Part shown: in pieces, positions 1-6,281 of the stretch
Numbering within the stretch: position 1 is the stretch's first letter
How the letters are laid out: the number at the start of each line of letters is the position of its first letter
Assembly (NCBI GenBank): GCA_946538475.1
Contig: CAMNGN010000111.1
Span: 1-6,350, forward strand
DNA: 6,350 nt
From: an uncultured Blautia sp.
GTDB lineage: Bacteria; Bacillota; Clostridia; Lachnospirales; Lachnospiraceae
Direction: 5' to 3'
Translations under genes and position numbers: made by a program
The notes under the pieces: generated by a model
Database searches by the model: none
What the model was told of the DNA's origin: nothing
Seen by the model: the letters and a program-made list of their open reading frames with translations, nothing else

Positions 1-1583
1 GTCGGATAAAAGTCCTGTACCTGCTCGGGCATATACCCCAGATCACGGATGTACTCGGCAAGGAGCACAGCGTCGGAAATCGTACAGCCCGGGTGCGAAG
101 ACATAAAGTAGGGAACGGCATACTGCTTTTTGCCGATCTCCTTGCTTATTTTTTCAAAGCGGCGCACAAACTCCAGATACACATCGCGGGATGGCTTTCC
201 CATCAGCCGCAGCACATTGTCCGACACATGCTCCGGCGCCACGCGAAGCTGGCCGCTGACATGGTATTTTGCCAGTTCCTTGAGGAAAGTCTGATCTTTG
301 TCCGCAAGTACGTAGTCGAACCTTACGCCGGACCGCACAAACACTTTTTTGACGCCCGGCACTTTTCGGACTTTTCGAAGCAGACTCACATAATCTGTGT
401 GATCCGCCTTAAGATTTGGGCAGGGCTTTGGGAACAGGCACTGTCTGTCCTTACATACACCTTTTTTCAGCTGCTTTTCACACGAAGGGTGCCGAAAATC
501 CGCGGTAGGTCCGCCGATGTCGTGAATGTACCCTTTAAAATCGGGATCCTTCGTCATCCTCTCCGCTTCGCGAAGGATCGATTCATGGCTCCTTGTCTGT
601 ACGATTCTTCCCTGATGAAAGGTAAGCGCACAGAAGCTGCAGCCGCCGAAACACCCGCGGTTGCTCGTGATGCTGAATTTGATCTCGCTGAGAGCGGGAA
701 TTCCCCCATCTTTATCGTACATGGGATGCCACCTGCCGGTAAACGGCAGATCGTAGACATCGTCCATCTCCTGCCGTGAGAGGGGAAGCGCGGGAGGATT
801 CTGGATCACATATCCTCTGCTCCCGTAGTTCTCCGCAAGCACGGCCGCGGTAAAGGGATCGGTATTTTTGTATTGTATGAGAAAGCTCTCCGCATACGTC
901 TTTTTCGATGAGGAGACTCCCTCGAAATCGGGGAGAACGACAAGCTTTTCTTCAGCCGGCAGCTCCTTTGTCCTGTACACCGTACCCCGGATAAACGTGA
1001 TATCCGAGATGGACAGGCCGCTGCGCAGCGCATCCGCGATCTCGACGATCGAATGCTCTCCCATTCCATACGAAATGAGGTCCGCCCCGCTGTCCACAAG
1101 AATGCTGCGGCGGATCGAATCGGACCAGTAGTCGTAATGCGCAAGCCTTCGGAGGCTCGCCTCGATCCCTCCGATGATGATGGGCGTGTTTTTATATTTT
1201 CTTCGGATGAGATTGCAGTACACGATCACTGCTCTGTCGGGACGCAGTCCGGCCTTTCCTCCGGGGGAATAGGCATCTTCATGTCTGCGCTTTTTCGCGA
1301 CGGTGTAATGATTGACCATCGAATCCATGTTTCCCGAAGAAACAAGAAAGCCGAGCCTCGGTTCCCCGAATTCGGTGATGCTGTCATCATTCTTATGGTC
1401 AGGCTGCGGAAGCATGCAGACCCGGTAACCGAACCGCTCCAGGACTCTGCTTATCACAGCCGGCCCGAAAGAAGAATGGTCGACATACGCGTCTCCCGTG
1501 ACATAGACAAAATCGGGCCTGTCCCATCCTCTGTTTATCATTTCCTCCCTGTTTGCGGGGAGAAATTCATTATTCTTTTCCAT
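1..1583 (-). CDS. YgiQ-family radical SAM protein (C-terminus cut off by window edge)
   Basis: The frame is open from ATG at 1583 to the window's left edge, giving 527 codons with no stop and no frameshift. The N-terminus contains FLPANREEM and VTGDAYVDH, matching the FLPMSREEM...VTGDAYVDHPSFG start of E. coli YgiQ, which supports this start. A radical SAM CxxxCxxC motif (C311, C315, C318, in GCFGGCSFC) should hold the 4Fe-4S cluster that cleaves S-adenosylmethionine. Four more cysteines (368, 377, 382, 388) follow in an insert of the kind seen in this family. IIIGGIEASLRRLAHYDYW near residues 128-146 is also characteristic. E. coli YgiQ has about 740 residues, so the C-terminal part is missing here. 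The substrate of the family is not known to me. Its ATG overlaps the relQ stop by one base (TAATG) and has no good ribosome binding site, so translation probably depends on coupling. Family assignment is firm; function is unknown. Confidence 0.95.
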   Translation of the reverse strand, partial: MEKNNEFLPANREEMINRGWDRPDFVYVTGDAYVDHSSFGPAVISRVLERFGYRVCMLPQPDHKNDDSITEFGEPRLGFLVSSGNMDSMVNHYTVAKKRRHEDAYSPGGKAGLRPDRAVIVYCNLIRRKYKNTPIIIGGIEASLRRLAHYDYWSDSIRRSILVDSGADLISYGMGEHSIVEIADALRSGLSISDITFIRGTVYRTKELPAEEKLVVLPDFEGVSSSKKTYAESFLIQYKNTDPFTAAVLAENYGSRGYVIQNPPALPLSRQEMDDVYDLPFTGRWHPMYDKDGGIPALSEIKFSITSNRGCFGGCSFCALTFHQGRIVQTRSHESILREAERMTKDPDFKGYIHDIGGPTADFRHPSCEKQLKKGVCKDRQCLFPKPCPNLKADHTDYVSLLRKVRKVPGVKKVFVRSGVRFDYVLADKDQTFLKELAKYHVSGQLRVAPEHVSDNVLRLMGKPSRDVYLEFVRRFEKISKEIGKKQYAVPYFMSSHPGCTISDAVLLAEYIRDLGYMPEQVQDFYP

Positions 1584-2386
1584 TACTTCAAAGCCTGGAT
1601 GCGGTAGCCTTCCGCAATGATGTCCAGCTCTCTGTGAAATCTTTCCAGTCTCGCAAGGTCGTTAGCCGCAAACACGCGGAGGAATTCGTCCTGAATTTTC
1701 CGCACTTCCCGGGTGCTGGTAACCTTGTAAAGGTTCTCTATGCACATAAGAATATCTCTGACGATGTTGGACTGCAGCCGTGAGGAGTTCTGCGCGTCGA
1801 TGATCTCTCCTCTCACCGAGGACATTTCGTGATCGAGCGCGTTGATCGCATCGGCGGCTCTTGTCAGTCTTTCCGCCACATGCGGCGGCATATCGCCTTT
1901 ATATTTATATTGCAGCGAATGCTCTATCGTAGCCCAGAAGTCCATGGCCATCGTTCTGATCTGCAGCTCTGCCTGCAGTTTTTTTGGCCCTTCAGATGTC
2001 TCCACGGTGTAATAAATGATCAAATGGTAGCTGCGGTAACCGCTCTCTTTCATGTGAGTAAGATAGTCTTTTTCACTTTTTATCTGCATATCGCTGCGCT
2101 GCTTGACCAGTCCCGCAACGATATCGATATCTTCTTCAAACTGGCAGATGATACGAATGCCGGCGATATCCTCGATCTCCTCTTCCATCTTTTCGATCGG
2201 AATATTCTTCCTCTGCAGCTTTTCAAGGATACTGGACACGCTTTTTACACGTCCGCTTACCTGTTCAATCGGGGAGTGGGCGTTCTGCCGTTTGTATTCT
2301 TTGATCATATGCTGAAACTTGATCGTCAGCTCCTTAACCGCAAGCTCATAAGGCAGCAGCATTGCTCGCCATAACTGTATTTCCAT
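1583..2386 (-). CDS. relQ: small alarmone synthetase, RelQ type ((p)ppGpp synthetase)
   Basis: This 267-residue cytoplasmic enzyme should transfer pyrophosphate from ATP to GDP or GTP to make (p)ppGpp, the stringent-response alarmone. It has only the synthetase domain, with no HD hydrolase, TGS or ACT region, as in small alarmone synthetases. Visible motifs are GRVKSVSSILEK (45-56), DIAGIRIICQF (73-83, with the metal-binding Asp), KESGYRSYHL (113-122) and ELQIRTMAMDFWATIEHSL (140-158, with the catalytic-type Glu). Residues 1-200 align without gaps of note to B. subtilis RelQ (YjbM), and the start WRAMLLPYELAVKEL mirrors its WERFLVPYRQAVEEL, fixing the start at 2386. About 67 helical residues beyond the usual end (about 211 in B. 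subtilis) form an extension. The ribosome binding site is weak (AAAGGG, 11 bases upstream). The gene lies 46 bases after pepD and its stop overlaps the start of the ygiQ-like gene. Confidence 0.95.
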   Translation of the reverse strand: MEIQLWRAMLLPYELAVKELTIKFQHMIKEYKRQNAHSPIEQVSGRVKSVSSILEKLQRKNIPIEKMEEEIEDIAGIRIICQFEEDIDIVAGLVKQRSDMQIKSEKDYLTHMKESGYRSYHLIIYYTVETSEGPKKLQAELQIRTMAMDFWATIEHSLQYKYKGDMPPHVAERLTRAADAINALDHEMSSVRGEIIDAQNSSRLQSNIVRDILMCIENLYKVTSTREVRKIQDEFLRVFAANDLARLERFHRELDIIAEGYRIQALK

Positions 2387-2432
2387 GGGCGCTGATACCC
2401 TTTCTCTGTAAACAGCCGCAAACCGGTTCCCG

Positions 2433-3884
2433 TCACTCTTTCATCTGACGGAGCACGTTCTGCAGCAGCCTGTAGGTTTTTTCGGTGGAAGCAATGTCCA
2501 GATGCTCATCCACCGTATGAATATCAAAGATATTTGGTCCGAGTGAGATGCAGTCGAGATCGGCTATTTTTCCGTAGAACAGTCCGCATTCCAGACCGGC
2601 ATGAACAGCTGTCACCAGAGGCTCTTCTCCCGTGAGTTCGGTGTATACCTTCACGGCAAGATCTCTGAGAGGAGAATCCGCTCTGTATTCCCAGGCGGGA
2701 TAATCGCTGTCCTGTGTGTATTCTCCGCCCAGGAACTCCGTAAGGTGACGGATCTTAGCGGCAATGTCGTATTTTGCGGAACCGACAGAGCTTCTGACTC
2801 CCGAATCTCCGGTAAATTCATCTGCCGTCAGTCTGATGATACCGAGGTTGTTCGATGTCTCGACAAGTCCCTCTACCGAGCCGCTCATCTTCTGGATGGC
2901 CCACGGGATGTTGCGCAGGAAGAAGATGATCTTTGACTGACTTGTGGGATGCAGGATCTCGGCACTGCAGCTGTCAAAGGTATTGATTTTAATCGTGATA
3001 TCGTCGTCTGTTCCCAGATATTCATTGCGGAGATCTTTTTCAAGACCGGCAAGGTAATTCCTTGCTTCGTCCACCGTGTCTTCACTGATAAGTACATTGA
3101 CCTTGCAGCTCTTGGGGATCGCGTTCTCTTTCTCACCGCCGTAAAGGTCAATGATGCCAAAATCAGATTTTTCGGAAAGACCGTACAGAAGGCGTCCCAT
3201 GAGGATAACAGCGCTTGCTCTTCCTTTGTCGATCTCTGCTCCGGAATGGCCTCCCTTGAGACCTTCTATAACGATCTCGGCTTTAATTCCTTCGCCTTCT
3301 GTTCTCTTTACCGGAATGGAACTGTGCGAAGATATGCCTCCTGCGCTTGCCACCCAGAATACGCCGTCAGCCTCGGAGTCGAGATTGATCATCCTGTGTC
3401 CTTTAAGCACGCTGCAGTCCAGGCCTTCGGCACCGAGAAGTCCGGTCTCTTCGTCAACCGTAAATATCGCCTCGATCGGAGGATGCTGCAGAGTCTCATC
3501 CTCCAGAATAGCCAGCGCCATGGCCACATATATACCGTCGTCTCCGCCCAGTGTGGTGTTACGTGCTCTTACAAAGCCGTCCTCCACATACAGATCGAGC
3601 GGATCGCTCATAAAATCATGGTCCGAATCGGGGGTTTTCTCGCAAACCATATCCATGTGTCCCTGCAGTATGACGGGGGAAACATTTTCGTATCCTTCGG
3701 AGCCCTGTTTGTAGATAACGACATTGTTCAGTTCGTCCTGAATATATTTCAGATTCTGATTTTTGGCAAAATCCGTGAGGAAATTGCTGATGGCGAGTGT
3801 GTTGCCCGATCCATGAGGTATTTTGCAGATTTCTTCGAACCAATAGAACACTCTCTCCGGTGCCAGACCTTTAAGTTTTTGCAT
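2433..3884 (-). CDS. pepD: aminoacyl-histidine dipeptidase / cytosol non-specific dipeptidase, M20C family
   Basis: This 483-residue zinc peptidase hydrolyses dipeptides in the cytoplasm for amino-acid recovery; E. coli PepD has 485 residues. Likely metal ligands and catalytic residues are visible: H76 and D78 in GHMDMV, D115 in LGGDDG, E145/E146 in VDEETG, D169 in NLDSE, and H461 in DEHLDI. H428 in AVHAGLECG sits in the conserved segment before the C-terminus. The lid (dimerisation) domain roughly spans residues 185-395, beginning near GGHSGAEI (211-218). There is no signal peptide or membrane segment. A strong AAGGAG lies 6 bases before the ATG (3891-3896), so the start is clear. It is the first gene after a 129-base gap and is followed 46 bases later by relQ. 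Dipeptide supply next to a stringent-response enzyme is suggestive, but a functional link is inference. Confidence 0.95.
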   Translation of the reverse strand: MQKLKGLAPERVFYWFEEICKIPHGSGNTLAISNFLTDFAKNQNLKYIQDELNNVVIYKQGSEGYENVSPVILQGHMDMVCEKTPDSDHDFMSDPLDLYVEDGFVRARNTTLGGDDGIYVAMALAILEDETLQHPPIEAIFTVDEETGLLGAEGLDCSVLKGHRMINLDSEADGVFWVASAGGISSHSSIPVKRTEGEGIKAEIVIEGLKGGHSGAEIDKGRASAVILMGRLLYGLSEKSDFGIIDLYGGEKENAIPKSCKVNVLISEDTVDEARNYLAGLEKDLRNEYLGTDDDITIKINTFDSCSAEILHPTSQSKIIFFLRNIPWAIQKMSGSVEGLVETSNNLGIIRLTADEFTGDSGVRSSVGSAKYDIAAKIRHLTEFLGGEYTQDSDYPAWEYRADSPLRDLAVKVYTELTGEEPLVTAVHAGLECGLFYGKIADLDCISLGPNIFDIHTVDEHLDIASTEKTYRLLQNVLRQMKE

Positions 3885-3910
3885 GATGATCTCCTTTTTA
3901 TAACATAAAG

Positions 3911-3941
3911 AGAGACATCCCTGTTTTACAAAGATGTCTCT
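3911..3941 (-). other. 9-bp hairpin in the gap upstream of pepD
   Basis: A perfect 9-bp inverted repeat (AGAGACATC at 3911-3919, GATGTCTCT at 3933-3941) encloses a 13-base loop. On the minus strand it is followed by CTTTATGTTATAAAAAGG, a poor U-tract, so it may be a weak terminator for the upstream operon or a leader structure for pepD just before its ribosome binding site. On the plus strand a better T-run (TATACTTTTTTATTG) follows, but no plus-strand gene needs it. Upstream on the minus strand lie possible -10 boxes TACAAT (3953-3958) and TATAAG (3940-3945), neither with a convincing -35. Confidence 0.5.
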
Positions 3942-4013
3942 TATACTTTTTTATTGTAACTGTTCAGAACAGGTTTTGCCCTGTCTGTTCATGCCGCATA
4001 TTCCGGCTCTGTA

Positions 4014-4646
4014 TTATTCATCTTCGTACTCGTCGAGAAGATCTTCCTCTTCTTCAGGTTCCGGTTCGGGTTCCTGATAAGAACCGGACATTGCGGCAGC
4101 CTGCGCGGTCTGCGGAGCAAGCTCACGGCGGTTCTGGTTTACGACATCCAGGCAGCTCTGCAGAGAATCGATAAATCCTCTGTATTTTCCGCCGGCGTCA
4201 TCCAGAGTGTCTTTTAACACCGACTCGATGTTGGCCATCATATCATCGGTATAGGTGATCGCGCTGAGTCTGATGTTGTTGGCATCTTCCGTTGCGGAAT
4301 CGAGGATCTCCTGTGCCTGACGGTTAGCGTCATTGATGGTCTCGTTTGCCTGTGCATATGCACGCTGCATGATCTCGTGCTGTGTCACCAACTCCTGAGC
4401 CTTCTGCTGTGCATCGGCGATGATCGCGTCTGCTCTGTTCTGTGCATCGTCCAGAATGGCATCTTTATTGCTGATGATCTTCTGGTAACGTTTGATCTCA
4501 TCCGGAGTTTTCAGTCGCAGTTCTCTCAGATACTCCGAAATCTCTTCTTTGTCGACTACGATCTTACGTGTGGACAGCGGCTGAAATTTACAGCTTTCCA
4601 CATATTCTTCGATTTCTTCAATAATCTGTTCAATCCTGCTGGCCAT
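4014..4646 (-). CDS. coiled-coil protein with acidic tail, conserved beside coaD
   Basis: This 210-residue soluble protein is mostly helical. Residues about 50-130 are an Ala/Gln/Asp-rich coiled coil with repeating AxxIIADAQ, AQEL and AQEIL patterns, resembling ATP synthase subunit b and DivIVA-like stalks. Similar clostridial proteins are often labelled 'ATPase' or 'V-type ATP synthase subunit H-like', but I see no nucleotide-binding motif, so that label is not supported. Residues 191-210 are an almost wholly acidic tail preceded by an Ala/Gln-rich linker. There is no signal peptide or transmembrane helix. An AAGGAG (4656-4661) lies 9 bases before ATG 4646, so the start is clear. It follows coaD by 18 bases and ends the mgsA-rsmD-coaD operon. 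A scaffold or cell-division role by analogy with DivIVA is possible but unproven. Confidence 0.85.
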   Translation of the reverse strand: MASRIEQIIEEIEEYVESCKFQPLSTRKIVVDKEEISEYLRELRLKTPDEIKRYQKIISNKDAILDDAQNRADAIIADAQQKAQELVTQHEIMQRAYAQANETINDANRQAQEILDSATEDANNIRLSAITYTDDMMANIESVLKDTLDDAGGKYRGFIDSLQSCLDVVNQNRRELAPQTAQAAAMSGSYQEPEPEPEEEEDLLDEYEDE

Positions 4647-4664
4647 AATTTCATTCTCCTTACC

Positions 4665-5153
4665 TTATTTTGCTTTGCAAGCCAGTTTTTCCCTGACCGC
4701 CTTCAGTGTTGCGGGCGGGGCGAACCGGCTGATATCTCCCCCGAAAAGGGCTACTTCCTTCATGATCGTCGAACTCAGATACGCGTATTCAAGGCTGGTC
4801 GTCATGAAAACGGTATCGATATCGGGCGCCAATACCCGGTTTGTCTGTGCCATCTGAAGCTCATACTCAAAATCGGTGACGGCGCGGAGTCCACGCACAA
4901 TGACCTTGGCATGATTTTCTCTGGCAAAATTAACTGTCATCCCGCTGAACGATTTTATGTAAACGTTCGGGATGTCAGCAGTCTCTTCCCTTAGTATATT
5001 AACACGTTCTTCTGCAGAAAACAACGGACTTTTTGCAGAATTGTTCAAAACTCCGACAATGACTTTGTCAAAGGAAAAACTGGCGCGGCGAATTACATCA
5101 AGGTGTCCGAAGGTAGCCGGATCAAAACTTCCGGGATAGACTGCAATAACCAT
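4665..5153 (-). CDS. coaD: phosphopantetheine adenylyltransferase (PPAT)
   Basis: CoaD transfers AMP from ATP to 4'-phosphopantetheine, giving dephospho-CoA in the penultimate step of coenzyme A synthesis. At 162 residues it has the usual length. The nucleotidyltransferase motif is present as GSFDPATFGH (8-17), including the TxGH signature with H17. The second region, VIVRGLRAVTDFEYELQMA (84-102), and the C-terminal nucleotide-binding segment LSSTIMKE (126-133) are also typical. K41 fits the substrate-binding lysine. It is a cytoplasmic enzyme, normally hexameric. The start is supported by MVIAVYPGSF, the canonical N-terminus, and by GAGGAAGG (5164-5171) 10 bases upstream inside the end of rsmD. 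Only 2 bases separate it from the rsmD stop. The rsmD-coaD pairing is very common in bacteria, which agrees with both calls. Confidence 0.97.
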   Translation of the reverse strand: MVIAVYPGSFDPATFGHLDVIRRASFSFDKVIVGVLNNSAKSPLFSAEERVNILREETADIPNVYIKSFSGMTVNFARENHAKVIVRGLRAVTDFEYELQMAQTNRVLAPDIDTVFMTTSLEYAYLSSTIMKEVALFGGDISRFAPPATLKAVREKLACKAK

Positions 5154-5155
5154 TT

Positions 5156-5710
5156 TTATGTAACCTTCCTCAAAAAAACATGTTTGTTGGTTTTGTAAAC
5201 TTTCTCGCGGCTGATCTGAAAACCGATATCGGATGCGCGGGAAAAGTCTGCGTTCAGAGCGGCCTCAACGATCACCGTCGTGGAATCGTCGCAGATCGGA
5301 CTGTCAGCCAGTTTTTCAAGTACAGGCCATTCACTTCCCGAAGCATATGGAGGATCCATAAATATAATATGGAAAGGTTCTTCTCCCCGAAGTACAGAAA
5401 CAGCCTGCACAGCGTCTGTCTCAAGCAGTTTACCACTTTCATCAAGCTTTGTAAATGCCAGATTTCTTCGGATGCATGCGCAGGCTTTTCTGTTTTTTTC
5501 CACAAAAACAGCGGCATCGGCGCCTCGGCTGAGTGCTTCTATACCGATTGCGCCGCTGCCGGCAAATATGTCAAGAAACCTGCAGCCGGGGATCTGTGGC
5601 TGCAGAATGTTGAAGAGTGTCTCTTTGATACGGTCTGTTGTCGGTCTGGTTGCCTGTCCCTCCACTGTCTGAAGCGGCAGGCTTCGTGCCTTTCCTGCAA
5701 TTACTCTCAT
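5156..5710 (-). CDS. rsmD: 16S rRNA (guanine(966)-N(2))-methyltransferase
   Basis: RsmD uses S-adenosylmethionine to methylate N2 of G966 in 16S rRNA during assembly of the small ribosomal subunit. The 184-residue length is standard. The N-terminal MRVIAGKARSLPL and RPTTDRIKETLFNIL (22-36) are typical of the family. SAM-binding motif I is LDIFAGSGAIGIEALSRGA (46-64), with the acidic residue E71 after strand 2, and the amino-methyltransferase motif IV is DPPY (119-122). The start ATG overlaps the mgsA stop in ATGA (4-base overlap), and GGAGG (5722-5726) lies 11 bases upstream inside mgsA. coaD follows after 2 bases. The call is firm; the usual alternative, another N2-guanine or N6-adenine methylase with the same motif IV, is ruled against by the whole-length match and the coaD neighbour. 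Confidence 0.96.
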   Translation of the reverse strand: MRVIAGKARSLPLQTVEGQATRPTTDRIKETLFNILQPQIPGCRFLDIFAGSGAIGIEALSRGADAAVFVEKNRKACACIRRNLAFTKLDESGKLLETDAVQAVSVLRGEEPFHIIFMDPPYASGSEWPVLEKLADSPICDDSTTVIVEAALNADFSRASDIGFQISREKVYKTNKHVFLRKVT

Positions 5711-6102
5711 CTCAGATTGAGCCTCCAGTCCAGATCACCTCTGGCAAGACCCAAAATAAGAAGCTCCGCCGTGGCGATATTGGTGGCGCAGGGAATGGTA
5801 TACTGATCGCACCGTTTGACAATACTCATGATATCCGGCTCTTTCGGATCGATCATGACAGGGTTATAGAAAAGGATAACCATATCAAGATCCTGGCGTT
5901 CGACCATCTCCATAAACTGTTTGTCACCGCCTATACTGCCTGCCAGAAACTTGTGTACATGCAAACTTGTGGCCTCCTCTATTCTTCGACCGGTAGTCCC
6001 CGTAGCATATACCTCGTGCTTGGCCAGAATATTCTTATAAGCGATGCAGAAATCTTCGATCAATACCTTTTTACTGTTATGTGCGATTATTCCTACGTTC
6101 AT
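5707..6102 (-). CDS. mgsA: methylglyoxal synthase, divergent
   Basis: MgsA converts dihydroxyacetone phosphate to methylglyoxal and phosphate, a glycolytic bypass that relieves sugar-phosphate stress. From ATG 6102 the protein has 131 residues. Family features are IAHNSKK (6-12, with H8), YATGTTG (32-38), AGSIGGDKQ (54-62, with D60 as the catalytic Asp) and ATNIATAELLI (106-116). Several usually conserved positions differ from the E. coli and B. subtilis enzymes: GGDQQ reads GGDKQ, the FxDP segment reads FYNP, and PHxPD reads PKEPD, replacing the histidine equivalent to E. coli H98. A longer frame opens at TTG 6141, but that codon lies at or upstream of the predicted transcription start and GGAG (6111-6114) lies 8 bases before ATG 6102; MNVGIIAH is also the typical N-terminus. 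It is the first gene of the operon and overlaps rsmD by 4 bases. Family is secure; full activity is less so. Confidence 0.9.
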   Translation of the reverse strand: MNVGIIAHNSKKVLIEDFCIAYKNILAKHEVYATGTTGRRIEEATSLHVHKFLAGSIGGDKQFMEMVERQDLDMVILFYNPVMIDPKEPDIMSIVKRCDQYTIPCATNIATAELLILGLARGDLDWRLNLR

Positions 6103-6110
6103 ATTCCCGT

Positions 6111-6114
6111 CTCC
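6111..6114 (-). promoter_or_regulatory. ribosome binding site deciding the mgsA start
   Basis: GGAG on the minus strand lies 8 bases before ATG 6102. It supports this start over the in-frame TTG at 6141, which would add 13 residues not found at the family's usual N-terminus. Confidence 0.75.
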
Positions 6115-6143
6115 ATATTTGATACCATTATTTACTAGCAAAC

Positions 6144-6172
6144 ATTATAGCAAAATGCTTAATAAAGTGCAA
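6144..6172 (-). promoter_or_regulatory. sigma-A type promoter of the mgsA-rsmD-coaD operon
   Basis: On the minus strand a perfect -10 box TATAAT (6144-6149) is preceded by TG one base upstream, making an extended -10 (TGCTATAAT). A partial -35 box TTGCAC (6167-6172) lies at the ideal 17-base spacing. Transcription should begin near 6137, leaving a leader of about 35 bases before the mgsA ATG. The surrounding DNA is AT-rich. The -35 is weak (3 of 6 matches), which the extended -10 could offset. Confidence 0.8.
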
Positions 6173-6198
6173 TATTTATGTGAGGTAAATATGCAGTT

Positions 6199-6216
6199 TT
6201 CATAATTTGTTCATAA
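6199..6216. repeat. TTCATAA direct repeat upstream of the mgsA promoter
   Basis: TTCATAA occurs at 6199-6205 and again at 6210-6216, exactly 11 bases apart start to start, about one DNA helical turn. It lies roughly 62-79 bases upstream of the predicted mgsA transcription start, a position that activators often use. In such AT-rich DNA a 7-base repeat may be chance, so a regulatory role is only a suggestion. Confidence 0.3.
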
Positions 6217-6247
6217 ATAGGTTGACAAATATGGTAATCCAAGAAGT

Positions 6248-6273
6248 GAAACGGAGGGACGGTTCCTCGTTCC
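6248..6273. repeat. short GGGACGG-headed palindromic unit
   Basis: GAGG (6254-6257) pairs with CCTC (6265-6268) around the loop GACGGTT, and AAC (6250-6252) pairs with GTT (6269-6271) past a one-base bulge at 6253. The unit carries GGGACGG (6256-6262), the same core found in the larger palindrome that starts 9 bases further right. From memory, GGGACGGT-type repeats are dispersed in many clostridial genomes and resemble REP elements mobilised by IS200-like tyrosine transposases. This copy looks like a partial or degenerate unit. Confidence 0.5.
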
Positions 6274-6281
6274 AACGGGAA

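Noticed and set aside
93..779. A 228-codon plus-strand open frame at the left end
   Set aside because: It lies opposite the ygiQ-like gene, including the radical SAM cysteine motif, and its translation has no recognisable family.
2949..3908. A 319-codon plus-strand open frame opposite pepD
   Set aside because: It is antisense to a full-length, motif-complete pepD, its product shows no recognisable domain, and no ribosome binding site was seen. It is a shadow of the coding strand.
3965..3987. A second small hairpin as a terminator for the coaD operon
   Set aside because: The stem is short and carries a bulge, and on the minus strand it is followed by an A-rich rather than a T-rich stretch.
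5180..5806. Plus-strand open frames opposite rsmD and the end of mgsA
   Set aside because: They cross two well-supported minus-strand genes and their overlap junction, and their products look compositionally random.
6103..6141. A 13-residue N-terminal extension of mgsA from TTG 6141
   Set aside because: The TTG lies at or before the predicted transcription start, the extension is not typical of the family, and ATG 6102 has a well-placed GGAG.
6222..6250. A TTGACA -35 box on the plus strand
   Set aside because: No acceptable -10 box is found at 16-18 bases (the position reads AGTGAA), and there is no plus-strand gene downstream.
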